Below, piece by piece: positions 49,712-59,301 of a stretch of 64,000 bases of DNA. The notes under the pieces are model-generated. The model searched no databases. It was not told the origin of the DNA and saw nothing but the letters and a program-made list of their open reading frames with translations. Within the stretch, counting starts at the first letter, position 1. Each line of letters opens with the position of its first letter. Source of the stretch: Hydrogenophaga sp. PAMC20947 (GTDB taxonomy: Bacteria > Pseudomonadota > Gammaproteobacteria > Burkholderiales > Burkholderiaceae_C); contig NZ_CP039252.1 of NCBI RefSeq assembly GCF_004795855.1, forward strand, positions 4,588,001-4,652,000, read 5' to 3'. The translations under genes and the position numbers were made by a program.

Positions 49712-50695
49712 TCAGGTGGCGCTGGCGGTCGACACCAGCAACCAGCCTGTGTAGACCACATACACCGTCAGCAGCACGCCCGCTTCCAGCCGGTTGACCC
49801 GACCTTGGCGGCCCCGAAAGCCCCAGCCCATGAGGAACAGCAGCAGGGTGAGGCCTGCCATCACTGGCCAGTCGCGGGTGATCACCTCAGGCGCCAGGCG
49901 CATGGGCGAAATCGCACCGGCGATGCCGACCACCGCCAGCGTGTTGAACAGGTTGGAGCCGAGCACATTGCCGAGCGCGATGTCGTGCTCCCCTTTGCGG
50001 GCGGCGGCCACACAGGAGGCCAGCTCGGGCAGCGACGTGCCCACGGCCAGCACGGTCAGGCCAATCACCAGATCGCTCACCCCCATCGCTTGCGCGATGG
50101 AGACTGCTCCCCACACCAGCAATTGCGAACTGCCCACCAGAGCGAGCAACCCGACCACCAACCAGATCACAGCCGATCGCAAGGGCATGGCGTTGGCGGT
50201 CATCTCGGCCTGGGTTTCGTCGCCCAGCGCATCGTGCTGGCCACGCATGCCCTCCATGATCGTCCAGCCCACGATCAGCGCAAACACGGCCAGGAGAATC
50301 CAGGCGTCCCAACGGCTGATCTCCTGGTCCCACACCAGGAAGCCAGCCAGCGCCATCACCGCGATCAGCAAAGGCAGCTCTTTGCGCAGGATCACGGAGC
50401 GCACCAGGATCGGACTGATCAGGGCGGTCACACCCAGAATGAAGGCGATGTTGACGATGTTCGATCCCCAGGCGTTGCCCAGTGCCAAAGCGGGGTTGCC
50501 CTGCGATGCTGCCAGGGTGGACACCACCATTTCAGGGGCCGAAGTGCCAAACCCCACGATCACCATGCCCACCAGCAAGGGCGGCATGGCGAAGTGGGTG
50601 GCTGTGGCGGATGCGCCATCGACAAATTTGTCCGCGCTCCAGACGAGCAAGCCCAGTCCGACCAGAAGCGCTAGCGCAGGCAACAGCAATGTCAT
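49712..50695 (-). CDS. Calcium/sodium antiporter, CaCA family
   Basis: Ion exchanger of 327 residues (YrbG/NCX type) with about ten hydrophobic helices arranged as two inverted repeats. Each alpha-repeat has its ion-binding motif: 'VGFGTSAPEMVVSTLAASQGN' (about 47-67) and 'LAVGTSLPELASCVAAARKG' (about 207-226), both containing GTS-x-PE. An acidic loop lies between the halves. The start at 50695 (MTLLLPALALLVGLG) matches family members; an in-frame extension upstream has no similarity. It converges on the SDR gene across a long inverted repeat. Confidence 0.92.
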   Translation of the reverse strand: MTLLLPALALLVGLGLLVWSADKFVDGASATATHFAMPPLLVGMVIVGFGTSAPEMVVSTLAASQGNPALALGNAWGSNIVNIAFILGVTALISPILVRSVILRKELPLLIAVMALAGFLVWDQEISRWDAWILLAVFALIVGWTIMEGMRGQHDALGDETQAEMTANAMPLRSAVIWLVVGLLALVGSSQLLVWGAVSIAQAMGVSDLVIGLTVLAVGTSLPELASCVAAARKGEHDIALGNVLGSNLFNTLAVVGIAGAISPMRLAPEVITRDWPVMAGLTLLLFLMGWGFRGRQGRVNRLEAGVLLTVYVVYTGWLLVSTASAT

Positions 50696-50841
50696 GGGTT
50701 CGGATTCCCGTTGTAGGATGAAAGAATGGAACCGGTATTCTCTCAGGCCTGTCGGTTCTGCCCCAGGGCCATTTGTCACGGTACCAGGCATGGTGCCCTT
50801 AGCGGGTCCAATGGGGTGGTCTTCAACCTGCTGTGTTGTGT

Positions 50842-51543
50842 ATGAGCTTGCTGCCCGATTCTGAGCCCGTTGCTACAGCGCCGTCGCGCTGGGAGCGCTT
50901 GCGCGAGCGTGCCTTGTCCAGCCGGGTTGGTCTGCCCTTGCTGGTCGCAGCCCTGATGATGCTGTTGTTGTGGTGGTGGCGGCCCTTGCTTTTGATACCG
51001 GGCACCCAGAACCTGGTGATGCAGGGGGGCGACCCCTATTTGCGCGCGCTCATGCGGACCATTTCCGCGAGCGAATCCAATGTTTTGCGCCCGTACCATG
51101 TGTTGCATGGCAGCAGTTTTGTCTGGTCGCTCGACAGCCATCCCAACCGCTGTGAATCCATCTCCCGTGGGCCTAACCGGGGCAATTGCTCCACGGCGGC
51201 CGGCCGTTACCAGTTGCTCAACTCCACCTGGACGGCGCTGTCGCTGCGCTACCACCCCGATCGCGTACCCGGGGAGACCGAAGACAGCAGCCTGAGCTTC
51301 CAGCCGGTGTACCAGGACATGGTGGTGTACGCCTGGCTGGCCGATCCACGCGAGTGGCGCACCGACTTCTCCAGCCAGCTGCGCCAGGGCAAGGTCCAGA
51401 CGGTGCTGCGCCGGTTGTCTTCCACCTGGACCAGCCTCGGTTACGGGATTGAGTCCAACAGCATGAGTCGCGAGCTGCCCGGCATCTACAAGCGCGTGTT
51501 GCGCGAAGAGCTGGTGCTGGCCGGGGAGCCGCTCGAGGACTGA
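50842..51543 (+). CDS. Membrane-anchored GH104 lysozyme/transglycosylase
   Basis: A 233-residue protein with an N-terminal transmembrane helix (about 31-52, including a Trp-rich 'LLLWWWRPLL') and a C-terminal glycoside hydrolase 104 domain, related to phage lambda endolysin R. The likely catalytic Glu78 is in 'RTISASESNVLRPYHVLHG', followed by the diagnostic 'SIS-RGPNRGNCSTAAGRYQLLNSTW' region at about 119-143. There are no holin, spanin or other phage genes nearby, and the helix would anchor it facing the periplasm, so it seems a resident cell-wall enzyme rather than a prophage remnant. Confidence 0.85.
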   Translation: MSLLPDSEPVATAPSRWERLRERALSSRVGLPLLVAALMMLLLWWWRPLLLIPGTQNLVMQGGDPYLRALMRTISASESNVLRPYHVLHGSSFVWSLDSHPNRCESISRGPNRGNCSTAAGRYQLLNSTWTALSLRYHPDRVPGETEDSSLSFQPVYQDMVVYAWLADPREWRTDFSSQLRQGKVQTVLRRLSSTWTSLGYGIESNSMSRELPGIYKRVLREELVLAGEPLED

Positions 51544-51567
51544 ACGGCTCAGGCAGGATTCGGGCAC

Positions 51568-51600
51568 AAAAAAAGCCGCACAACGGTTGGGTTGTGCGGC
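51568..51600 (-). terminator. Rho-independent terminator after tRNA-Leu
   Basis: Stem GCCGCACAAC (51575-51584) / GTTGTGCGGC (51591-51600), loop of 6; on the minus strand the stem is followed by seven T residues (51568-51574). Confidence 0.9.
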
Positions 51601-51608
51601 CTGATCTG

Positions 51609-51695
51609 TGGTGCCCGGGGCCGGAATCGAACCGGCACGCCATCTCTGGCGGGGGATTTTGAGTCCCCTGCGTCTACCAATTTCACCACCCGGGC
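51609..51695 (-). tRNA. tRNA-Leu (anticodon CAA)
   Basis: 87 bases including an encoded CCA, long variable arm as expected for tRNA-Leu. The acceptor stem is GCCCGGG/CCCGGGC, the anticodon stem GGGGA/TCCCC encloses loop CTCAAAA (anticodon CAA, reads TTG), and the T arm contains GGTTCGATTCC. A terminator follows. TrmL, which modifies this tRNA's wobble base, is encoded at 29.6-30.0 kb. Confidence 0.96.
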
Positions 51696-51733
51696 AGAAT
51701 TCGGGGAGATCGAAATTATGGCACAGTTGACGC

Positions 51734-52636
51734 ATGATTTATCCGACCATCGAACAAGCTATTGGTAATACCCCCATCGTCGCCTTGCAACGCATGGATG
51801 CTGCGGCCAATGCCACGCGTGGCAATGTGATCCTGGGCAAGCTGGAGGGCAACAACCCGGCGGGGTCGGTCAAGGACCGGCCGGCGGTGTCCATGATCCG
51901 CCGAGCCGAAGAACGCGGTGAGATCCGGCCGGGCGACACCCTGATCGAGGCCACCTCGGGCAACACCGGTATTGCGCTGGCCATGGCCGCTGCGGTCAAG
52001 GGCTACCGCATGGTGCTGATCATGCCGGAAGACCTGTCCATCGAGCGGGCGCAAACCATGAAGGCGTTTGGCGCTGAACTCATCCTGACCCCCAAGAGCG
52101 GCGGCATGGAATACGCCCGCGACCTCGCAGAAAAAATGCAGGCCGAGGGCAAGGGGCGCGTGCTGGACCAGTTCGCCAACGCGGACAACCCCCGTATTCA
52201 CTTTGAGACCACCGGGCCCGAAATCTGGGCGCAGACCGGTGGCCGCATCACCCATTTCGTCAGCGCCATGGGCACCACCGGCACCATCACCGGTGTATCC
52301 AAGTTCCTGAAATCGAAGAATCCCGCGGTGCGCATCATCGGCGCCCAACCCAGCGAGGGCTCCCGCATCCCGGGCATCCGCAAATGGCCTGAAGCGTACT
52401 TGCCCAAGATTTACGACCCCACCCACATCGATGAGATGGTTTATGTGAGCCAGGCAGATGCCGAAGAGACTTGCCGCCGCATGGCGCGGGAAGAGGGCAT
52501 TTTTGGGGGCATTTCAGCCGCAGGCGCCTGCTGGGTCGCCATGCAGATCGCCCAACAGGTGGAAAACGCCACGGTGCTGTTCATCGTCTGTGACCGGGGT
52601 GACCGCTACCTGTCCACGGGCGTGTTCCCGGCATGA
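51734..52636 (+). CDS. cysM: Cysteine synthase B (O-acetylserine sulfhydrylase)
   Basis: PLP enzyme of 300 residues making cysteine from O-acetylserine (and thiosulfate, for CysM). The Schiff-base lysine is Lys47 in 'NNPAGSVKDRP'. The substrate loop 'ATSGNTGIALA' (about 76-86) and the PLP-phosphate loop 'SAMGTTGTITGVSKFL' (about 176-191) are present. 'GEGSRIPGI' and 'EGIFGGISAAGA' resemble CysM more than CysK. It sits alone downstream of tRNA-Leu, divergent from it, with the start 39 bases from the tRNA 5' end. Confidence 0.94.
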   Translation: MIYPTIEQAIGNTPIVALQRMDAAANATRGNVILGKLEGNNPAGSVKDRPAVSMIRRAEERGEIRPGDTLIEATSGNTGIALAMAAAVKGYRMVLIMPEDLSIERAQTMKAFGAELILTPKSGGMEYARDLAEKMQAEGKGRVLDQFANADNPRIHFETTGPEIWAQTGGRITHFVSAMGTTGTITGVSKFLKSKNPAVRIIGAQPSEGSRIPGIRKWPEAYLPKIYDPTHIDEMVYVSQADAEETCRRMAREEGIFGGISAAGACWVAMQIAQQVENATVLFIVCDRGDRYLSTGVFPA

Positions 52637-52711
52637 CCTCGGCCCGCCTGAAGCGGCCAGCTGGGATGGCTTTCAAGGGCAGGCGCTTCGTTCCTCAGCA
52701 AGGGTTTTCGC

Positions 52712-53272
52712 ATGAGCAGTGATTTTCGATTTTGTCCCCGATGCGCATCGCCGCTCGCTTTGCGCGAAGAAACCGAAGATGGTGGCCCGACCGAGCGGCT
52801 GCGTTGCACGGCCTGTGACTTCACCCACTGGAACAACCCCACGCCGGTGCTGGCGGCGATCGTGCAGGTGGGCGGGCAGATCTTGCTGGCCCGCAATGCG
52901 GCCTGGCAAAACCGCATGTTTGGCCTGATCACGGGTTTCATGGAAGCGGGCGAGACGCCCGAAGAAGGCATTCGACGCGAGATTCGGGAGGAAACGTCCC
53001 TCGAAGCCACCGAGCTGACGCTGGTGGGCGTGCACGATTTCCAGCGGATGAACCAGATCATCATCACTTACCATGCGGTCGCCACAGGTGAGGTCGTCCT
53101 TTCCCCCGAGTTGGCCGAGTACAAGCTCCTGGCCCCGGAGCGGGTGAAGTGCTGGCAAGCGGGCACCGGGCTGGCCCTGGCCGACTGGTTGCGCAGCTGC
53201 GGCATAGAGCCCGAGTTCATGCCGCTGCCCCCGCCGCAAACATTTCAGGTACAGCCAGCCGATGCGGTCTGA
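52712..53272 (+). CDS. Nudix hydrolase with zinc ribbon
   Basis: Pyrophosphohydrolase of 186 residues. An N-terminal zinc ribbon uses Cys8, Cys11, Cys32 and Cys35. The Nudix box at 75-97 is 'GFMEAGETPEEGIRREIREE', with the metal-binding R-E-x2-E-E glutamates intact; the final glycine is replaced by Thr. The zinc ribbon plus Nudix layout is that of NudC-like NADH/RNA de-NADding enzymes, but it lacks the usual N-terminal domain of E. coli NudC (257 residues). Substrate therefore uncertain. It follows cysM by about 75 bases and may share its transcript. Confidence 0.9.
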   Translation: MSSDFRFCPRCASPLALREETEDGGPTERLRCTACDFTHWNNPTPVLAAIVQVGGQILLARNAAWQNRMFGLITGFMEAGETPEEGIRREIREETSLEATELTLVGVHDFQRMNQIIITYHAVATGEVVLSPELAEYKLLAPERVKCWQAGTGLALADWLRSCGIEPEFMPLPPPQTFQVQPADAV

Positions 53273-53416
53273 ATCGAAGGGGGCCATGGCCCCTCAGCCG
53301 GGCTCCGCCGTGTGGTTGGGGGTTGGGTCTTGCAGGGCACCGGGCTGTCTTGCGGGGACGTGTCAGAACGCGAGCGGGGTCTTGTCTTAGAATGCGCTCT
53401 TCTGAGGAACACATTC

Positions 53417-53644
53417 ATGCATGCCAATAAAGAACTCGATGCTCGCGGACTCAACTGTCCCTTGCCCATCCTGAAGGCCAAAAAGGCCTTGGCAGACATG
53501 ACCAGCGGCGAAGTGCTGCGCGTGGTGTCGACCGACGCCGGTTCTGTGCGCGACTTCCAGGCTTTTGCGAAACAGACGGGCAACGAGCTGGTTGGGCAGG
53601 AGGCTGTGGGCACGGAGTTTTTCACCTTGCTCAAGCGCCGCTGA
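53417..53644 (+). CDS. TusA family sulfurtransferase
   Basis: A 75-residue sulfur carrier. The family's invariant Cys14 lies in 'LDARGLNCPLPILKAKKAL' (CPxP motif), where it would take up persulfide sulfur for tRNA thiolation or molybdenum cofactor synthesis. GAGGA precedes the ATG at 53417, and the start matches family N-termini. TusB/C/D partners are not present nearby. It is close to the cysteine synthase gene, which fits a sulfur-metabolism neighbourhood but is not decisive. Confidence 0.92.
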   Translation: MHANKELDARGLNCPLPILKAKKALADMTSGEVLRVVSTDAGSVRDFQAFAKQTGNELVGQEAVGTEFFTLLKRR

Positions 53645-53699
53645 GCGGCCCAGGCCTTCGGTGACAGTGGCTCCAAGGTTCGGATAGCACGCGGTTGAC

Positions 53700-54704
53700 A
53701 TGGAGGTTTTGCTTGTTGACCCTTTGGTACCTGAAGCGCTGAACTGGCTGCAAGACCGCCACGAAGTGGTGTTTCAGCCCGATCTGGGCGATGATCCGGT
53801 CGCCTTGCGCAAGGCGGTCTACAAGACGCGTGCGATCGTGTTGCCGCCCCACGTGGTGGTGTCCCAGTCTTTTCTTGATTTTGCGCCCAAGCTGCAGGTC
53901 ATAGCGCGCATGCAGATTTCCAGCGACAACACCGATCTCGACGCCTGCGCCAAGCGCGGTGTGCGGGTGGTTCAAGCCCGCAGCGCAACCGTGCGCTCCA
54001 ATGCGGAATACATGCTTTACGGCCTGCTGATGCTGTACCGGCGCGGCATGGTCAGCGCGCTGCTGGGGCGCCCGATCACCCATGTGCGCATGGGGCGGGA
54101 ATTGGCCGGCAGCACGGTGGGGCTCTTGGGGCTGGCCCCGGTGGCCCATGCCCTGGCACCCATGCTCAAGGTGATGGGCGCGCGCCTGGTGGGCTACGAC
54201 CCCGCTGTGCACCATGCGGCGCCGATCTGGGCCAAGCTCGGGGTGGAGCCGGTGCCCGTGGACGAATTGCTCTCCCGGGCCGACGCTGTGGCCTTGCAGG
54301 TGGTCTATGCCTCGCGGTTCAAGGGCTGGATCAACGAGCGTTTGCTCAACCATTGCAAACCGGGGCAGCTGTGGGTGGGCGTGAGCCGAAGCTCGCTGTT
54401 TGACCCGGAAGCCCTGGCCCTGGCCCTCACCGATGGGCGCATCGACGCCTGTTTGCTCGACGGAGCTGGCGTGGGTTTTGCTGCAGAGGGCACGCCTTTG
54501 CATGGCGTTCCCAACCTGCACCTCACACCCCGTCTGGGCGCCCACACCCGCGAGGCGAAACTGCGGGCCAGCTGGTATGTGGTGCACCGCATTCACGAAA
54601 CACTGTCACCGGCCGCCGCCCGTGCCGCTGCGGCTGCGGCCGCCAGTGATTTTTCACCGCTCGACAGCCTGCACGATCCGATGTCACCTTTTGCGGAGCC
54701 TTGA
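53700..54704 (+). CDS. D-2-hydroxyacid dehydrogenase family protein, degenerate catalytic site
   Basis: A 334-residue protein with the fold of NAD-dependent D-2-hydroxyacid dehydrogenases. The catalytic Arg is kept (Arg230 in 'GVSRSSLFDPEAL'). The histidine of the usual TPHxG block is Arg278 ('HLTPRLGAHT'), and the NAD-binding GxGxxG is changed to 'GLLGLAPVAHAL' (141-152). It therefore may bind no cofactor or act on an unusual one. The C-terminal 25 residues or so are low-complexity alanine-rich ('AAARAAAAAAASD'). It converges with valS. Close relatives of unknown function occur in Comamonadaceae, so it may be a conserved pseudoenzyme. Confidence 0.8.
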   Translation: MEVLLVDPLVPEALNWLQDRHEVVFQPDLGDDPVALRKAVYKTRAIVLPPHVVVSQSFLDFAPKLQVIARMQISSDNTDLDACAKRGVRVVQARSATVRSNAEYMLYGLLMLYRRGMVSALLGRPITHVRMGRELAGSTVGLLGLAPVAHALAPMLKVMGARLVGYDPAVHHAAPIWAKLGVEPVPVDELLSRADAVALQVVYASRFKGWINERLLNHCKPGQLWVGVSRSSLFDPEALALALTDGRIDACLLDGAGVGFAAEGTPLHGVPNLHLTPRLGAHTREAKLRASWYVVHRIHETLSPAAARAAAAAAASDFSPLDSLHDPMSPFAEP

Positions 54705-54813
54705 CGTACTTGAGTGGGGCTTCCCCGGCCACCGCCAGGTTGCGGTCTGAGCTGACCCGCCTTTTGGGTTGGCCGGGCCGGCCGAGGCACTGAGGAGTGC
54801 CCCAGCCGCTTGT

Positions 54814-57795
54814 TCAGAGCCGCGCGAGTTGCTCGCGCATCTTCTCGACCGTGGCACCAAAATCGGCCATGCGCTTGCGCTCCTGATCGATCACCGCCGG
54901 CGGCGCCTTGGCCACAAAGGCCTCGTTGCCGAGCTTGGCGTTGGCTTTCACGAGCTCGCCCTCCAGGCGTGTGATTTCTTTGGTCAGGCGGGCTTTTTCG
55001 GCGGCCACGTCGATTTCCATGAACAGGCACAGGCGTGCTTCGCCCACCACGGCCACCGGTGCGGCCTCGGCCGCGGCGGCCCAACTGGCTTCGTCGGCAA
55101 ACACCTTGACCTCACTGAGTTTGGCCAGTGCTTGCACCACGGGTGCAACGCTGGTCATGAAATCGGTGTCGCCCAAGACAAAGAGCGGCAGGCGTTTGTC
55201 GTTGGGGACCTTCAGTTCTGCCTTGAGCGTGCGGCAAGCATCGATCAGGCCTTTGAGCTTGACCACATGGGCCTCGGCGGCATCGTCGATGCGGTCGGGC
55301 TGGCTCACAGGGTAGGCGGCGATGGCGATCGACGGGCCTTCGCGACCGGCCACGGGTGCGACCTTTTGCCACAGTTCTTCGGTGATGAACGGGATGATGG
55401 GGTGGGCCAGGCGCAGGATGGTCTCCAGCGTGCGGATCAGGGTTCGGCGGGTGGCGCGCTGCTGCGCTTCATTGCCGGTGTTGATTTGCACCTTGGCGAT
55501 TTCCAGATACCAGTCGCAGAACTCGTTCCACACGAAGTCGTAAATCGTGTTGGCCACGTTGTCCAGGCGGTACTCGGCGAAGCCCTTGGCCACCTCGGCT
55601 TCCACGCGCTGCAGGCTGGAGCTGATCCAGCGGTCGGCCTGGCTGAAGCTCATGTAGCCATCGGCCTTGCCACCCGTTGCGCAATCCGCCTTGGTGTGCT
55701 CCATCAAACCGCAGTCCTGGCCTTCGCAGTTCATCAGCGTGAAGCGCGTGGCGTTCCAGAGCTTGTTGCAGAAGTTGCGGTAGCCCTCGCAGCGCTTGCT
55801 GTCGAAGTTGATGCTGCGGCCCAGCGAGGCCAGGGCAGCAAAGGTGAAGCGCAGGGCGTCGGCGCCGTAGGCCGGAATGCCTTCGGGGAATTCCTTTTCG
55901 GTCTGCTTGCGCACCTTGGGCGCGGTCTCGGGCTTGCGCAGGCCGGTGGTGCGTTTGTCGAGCAAGGGCTCGAGGGAGATGCCGTCGATCAGGTCCACCG
56001 GGTCGAGCACGTTGCCTTCGCTCTTGCTCATCTTCTGGCCCTGGGCATCGCGCACCAGGCCGTGGATGTAGACGTGTTTGAAGGGCACGCGGCCGGTGAA
56101 GTGCGTGGTCATCATGATCATCCGGGCGACCCAGAAGAAGATGATGTCGTAGCCCGTGACCAGCACGCTGCTGGGCAGGTAGAGGTTGTAGTCGTCGGTG
56201 GCGGTGTCGCCTTGTTCGGGCCAGCCCATGGTGCTGAAGGGCACGAGCGCGCTGGAGTACCAGGTGTCGAGCACGTCGTCATCGCGTTTGAGCGTTTTGC
56301 CGGGGGCCTGGGCTTGCGCTTCGGCCTCGTTGCGCGCGACATAGACCATGCCTTGTTCGTCGTACCAGGCGGGAATCTGGTGGCCCCACCAGAGCTGGCG
56401 AGAAATGCACCAGTCCTGGATGTTGTTCATCCACTGGTCGTAGGTGTTGACCCAGTTTTCGGGCACGAACTTCACTTCACCCGATTTCACTGCATCGATC
56501 GCTTTTTGGGCGATCGAGCGCGTGTCGTTGCCTTGGACGGACCCGGCGCCGGGCCGCCCCAAGCCGGGGTCAGCCCCCTCGGGGAGCAGCGAACCTCGCG
56601 CAGCGGGGCGCGTGGGGGCCTTGTTCATGGCCACGAACCACTGGTCGGTGAGCATGGGCTCGATGACCTGGCCGGTGCGGGCGCAGCGCGGCACCATGAG
56701 CTTGTGTTTCTTGGTTTCCACCAGCAGGCCGGCCGCTTCCAGGTCGGCGACGACCGCCTTGCGGGCCACGAAGCGGTCCATGCCGCGGTACTTCTCGGGC
56801 GCGTGGTCGTTGATGGTGGCGTCGAGGGCCAGCACACCGATGATGGGCAGCTGGTGGCGCTGGCCCACGGCGTAGTCGTTGGCGTCGTGCGCGGGGGTGA
56901 CCTTGACCACGCCGGTGCCGAAGGCGCGGTCCACGTAGTCGTCTGCGATCACGGGGATTTCACGGTCGCACAGCGGCAGCTTCACATACTGACCGATCAG
57001 CGCTGTGTAACGCTCGTCTTCGGGGTGGACCATCACGGCCACGTCGCCCAGCAGGGTTTCGGGGCGGGTGGTGGCCACCGTCAGCGAACCGCTGCCGTTG
57101 GCCAGCGGGTAGGCGATGTGCCACATGAAGCCGTCTTCTTCTTCGCTCTCGACCTCCAGGTCGGAGACCGCGCTCATCAGGATCGGGTCCCAGTTGACCA
57201 GGCGCTTGCCGCGGTAGATCAGACCTTGTTGATACAGTTGCACGAAGGTCTCGGTCACCACCGTGGACAGCTTGGGGTCCATGGTGAAGTACTCGCGGCT
57301 CCAGTCGACCGTGTCGCCCATGCGGCGCATCTGGTTGGTGATGGTGTTGCCGCTTTGCTCTTTCCATTCCCACACTTTGGACACGAAGTTTTTGCGTGCT
57401 TCGGCGGGTGTGGGTCCCATGTCGTGGCGGCTGATGCCCTGGGCCTGCAGTTGGCGCTCCACCACGATCTGGGTGGCGATGCCGGCGTGGTCGGTGCCGG
57501 GCACCCAGGCGGTGTTGAAGCCGCTCATGCGGTGGTAGCGCGTCAGCGAGTCCATGATGGTCTGGTTGAACGCGTGGCCCATGTGCAGCGTACCGGTCAC
57601 ATTGGGTGGCGGCAACTGGATCGCGAAGTTCTTGTCTTGTGCCGCAGCCTCTGCATCGGGTGCGCCCGTGCCGCGAAAGCCCGCCACGCCGTAGCCGCGC
57701 TGTTCCCACTCAGGACCCCATTGGGCTTCGAGTGCGGCGGGCTCAAAGGATTTCGAGAGGCTGTTGAGACCGGGTTGTTCGGGTTGGGTAGACAT
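54814..57795 (-). CDS. valS: Valyl-tRNA synthetase, with in-frame insertion
   Basis: Class I aminoacyl-tRNA synthetase of 993 residues. The HIGH-type motif is 'HMGHAFNQT' (about residue 65) and KMSKS is 'KMSKSEG'. Editing domain blocks ('[11 protein letters not shown]', '[19 protein letters not shown]') and the C-terminal coiled coil ('[21 protein letters not shown]') are present. The start at 57795 ([17 protein letters not shown]) fits relatives; a further in-frame start upstream does not. An extra segment of about 29 Pro/Gly/Arg-rich residues ('[13 protein letters not shown]...SVQGND') follows 'DQWFVAMNK', encoded by a dispersed repeat. The frame stays open, so the enzyme should still be made. 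Confidence 0.95.
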   Translation of the reverse strand: MSTQPEQPGLNSLSKSFEPAALEAQWGPEWEQRGYGVAGFRGTGAPDAEAAAQDKNFAIQLPPPNVTGTLHMGHAFNQTIMDSLTRYHRMSGFNTAWVPGTDHAGIATQIVVERQLQAQGISRHDMGPTPAEARKNFVSKVWEWKEQSGNTITNQMRRMGDTVDWSREYFTMDPKLSTVVTETFVQLYQQGLIYRGKRLVNWDPILMSAVSDLEVESEEEDGFMWHIAYPLANGSGSLTVATTRPETLLGDVAVMVHPEDERYTALIGQYVKLPLCDREIPVIADDYVDRAFGTGVVKVTPAHDANDYAVGQRHQLPIIGVLALDATINDHAPEKYRGMDRFVARKAVVADLEAAGLLVETKKHKLMVPRCARTGQVIEPMLTDQWFVAMNKAPTRPAARGSLLPEGADPGLGRPGAGSVQGNDTRSIAQKAIDAVKSGEVKFVPENWVNTYDQWMNNIQDWCISRQLWWGHQIPAWYDEQGMVYVARNEAEAQAQAPGKTLKRDDDVLDTWYSSALVPFSTMGWPEQGDTATDDYNLYLPSSVLVTGYDIIFFWVARMIMMTTHFTGRVPFKHVYIHGLVRDAQGQKMSKSEGNVLDPVDLIDGISLEPLLDKRTTGLRKPETAPKVRKQTEKEFPEGIPAYGADALRFTFAALASLGRSINFDSKRCEGYRNFCNKLWNATRFTLMNCEGQDCGLMEHTKADCATGGKADGYMSFSQADRWISSSLQRVEAEVAKGFAEYRLDNVANTIYDFVWNEFCDWYLEIAKVQINTGNEAQQRATRRTLIRTLETILRLAHPIIPFITEELWQKVAPVAGREGPSIAIAAYPVSQPDRIDDAAEAHVVKLKGLIDACRTLKAELKVPNDKRLPLFVLGDTDFMTSVAPVVQALAKLSEVKVFADEASWAAAAEAAPVAVVGEARLCLFMEIDVAAEKARLTKEITRLEGELVKANAKLGNEAFVAKAPPAVIDQERKRMADFGATVEKMREQLARL
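56531..56618. repeat. Dispersed palindromic repeat inside valS
   Basis: GC-rich tract on the plus strand containing CCGCCCCAAGCCGGGG and CCCCCTCGGGGAGCAGCGAA and ending CGCAGCGGGGCGCGTGGGGGC. Its complement matches, with small differences, the intergenic sequence at 63946-64000 (GCCCCCACGC...CGCTGC). In valS it codes for about 29 low-complexity residues and keeps the frame. Confidence 0.78.
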
Positions 57796-57946
57796 GCTGT
57801 GATCGGGTTGGAAAATCGGGCGCCTCGAGAAGCCTGCCGGACGCGGGTCCGGAGCGGGCGAATCCCTGATTTTACGGGGCCACACGCCCGACAGACAGGG
57901 CGTGTGCCCAGCAGGGACAATGTGCCAAACGAAAAGGGATTCCATC

Positions 57947-59074
57947 ATGAGACGCTGGTTGTTCACGCTGTTGCCCATCGTGGGTGTGGTTGCTGCCTAT
58001 TTGCTGGTCTGGCCGGTGCCCATTGAGGCGCGCGCCTGGACCGCGCAGCCGGACGCGGGTTACACCGGTGTGCACGCCACCAACACGGCCCTGGCCGGCT
58101 TGAAGACCCTGAATCTGGGGGGCGAAGAGGGGCCGGAGCATGTGCAGATCGGGCCCGATGGCTTGCTGTATGCGGCGGTGGCCAGTGGCCGCGTGCTGCG
58201 CATGGCGCCGGATGGTGAGGCGCGGGAGGTGTTTGCCGATACCCAGGGCCGGGTGCTGGGGTTCGATTTTGATGCCGCCGGCAACATGATCGCGGCCGAT
58301 GCCCTGCGGGGTTTGTTGCGCATCGACCCCGAAGGTCAGGTCACGGTGATCGCCGATCACGTGGGCGGGGTGCCCATTCTGTATGCGGACGCGGTGGTGG
58401 TGAGCCGGGCGGCCAGCGCCCCCGAGCGCATTTTTGTGTCCGATGCCTCGATGCGGTTTGGCGCCAAGGCCTGGGGCGGCACCTTTGAGGCCAGTGTGCT
58501 GGACATCCTGGAGCAATCGGCCACCGGGCGCATCCTGGTGCACGACGCCGCCAGCGGCCAGACGGAAGAGGTGGTGCGTGGCCTGTCGTTTGCCAACGGC
58601 GTCACTTTATCGGCCGATGAGCAGACGTTGTTTGTGGCCGAGACCGGGCGTTACCGCATTTGGGCGATCCCCGCTTCGGCCCGCAACCTGGACCTGTCAA
58701 AAGGGCCGGCGGGCGGGGCGAGCATTCTGTTGGACAACCTGCCGGGTTATCCCGACAACCTCATGCGGGGCCTCAACGGTCGCATCTGGGTGGGCTTGAC
58801 CAAACCGCGCAGCCCGGTGGTGGACCGGATGGCCGCACAACCCTTGTTGCGCGAAATGACGCTGCGCCTGCCGCGCGCGCTGTGGCCCATTCCCAAGGCC
58901 TACGGCCACGTTTTCGCCTTCACTGAAGACGGGCAGGTGGTGGCCGACTGGCAGGACCCGAGTGGGACTTACCCGGAAACCACCGCGATCACGGAAACAC
59001 CTGATCGCCTGTATGTGCAGAGTTTGCACGCGCCGGCGCTGGGTTGGCTGCCACGGCCTGACGGGTTGCGCTGA
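57947..59074 (+). CDS. SMP-30/gluconolactonase-like beta-propeller protein
   Basis: A 375-residue protein with an N-terminal hydrophobic anchor (about 2-24) and a six-bladed beta-propeller of the SMP-30/gluconolactonase/strictosidine-synthase-like superfamily. Repeated blade segments include '[20 protein letters not shown]', '[18 protein letters not shown]', '[21 protein letters not shown]' and '[21 protein letters not shown]'. The 'NGVTLS' and 'PDN' metal-site residues are retained. Likely a periplasmic lactonase or related hydrolase; the substrate is unknown. It diverges from valS, with about 150 bases between starts, and converges on the DUF2783 gene. Confidence 0.85.
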   Translation: MRRWLFTLLPIVGVVAAYLLVWPVPIEARAWTAQPDAGYTGVHATNTALAGLKTLNLGGEEGPEHVQIGPDGLLYAAVASGRVLRMAPDGEAREVFADTQGRVLGFDFDAAGNMIAADALRGLLRIDPEGQVTVIADHVGGVPILYADAVVVSRAASAPERIFVSDASMRFGAKAWGGTFEASVLDILEQSATGRILVHDAASGQTEEVVRGLSFANGVTLSADEQTLFVAETGRYRIWAIPASARNLDLSKGPAGGASILLDNLPGYPDNLMRGLNGRIWVGLTKPRSPVVDRMAAQPLLREMTLRLPRALWPIPKAYGHVFAFTEDGQVVADWQDPSGTYPETTAITETPDRLYVQSLHAPALGWLPRPDGLR

Positions 59075-59087
59075 TCGGGTGCAGTGC

Positions 59088-59282
59088 TCAGCGCTGCGGC
59101 TGAACGACTGTTGCGGCAGCAATGCATTCCGACAACACGCGGGCATCACCGACCTGGTTGGCCAGTATCAGGATGAGGCGTGCATTGAACGCCTCAGAGG
59201 CTTCGCGGCTGAGCCCCTGGTGGGCATCAAGCAGCTGTTCGTAGAACGCATCGGCATCCTGGAAGTGGGGCGTTTGTTTCAT
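59088..59282 (-). CDS. DUF2783 family protein
   Basis: A 64-residue acidic helical protein beginning MKQTPHFQDADAFYEQLLDA and containing 'RLILILANQVGD', matching DUF2783. The family is nearly always the third partner to a group A flavin monooxygenase like the one immediately upstream (19 bases away on the same strand). Role unknown; possibly a stabilising or activating subunit. The start at 59282 fits both length and neighbours. Confidence 0.8.
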   Translation of the reverse strand: MKQTPHFQDADAFYEQLLDAHQGLSREASEAFNARLILILANQVGDARVLSECIAAATVVQPQR

Positions 59283-59301
59283 GGCGTGTCTTCCTAGGAT
59301 T

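Noticed and set aside
53278..53296. GGGGCCATGGCCCC palindrome after the Nudix gene
   Set aside because: No T-run and no context; may be chance in GC-rich DNA.
54769..58026. A 1085-residue open frame on the plus strand opposite valS
   Set aside because: It is the antisense shadow of valS: low-complexity, with no motifs. Long antisense frames are common at this GC content.
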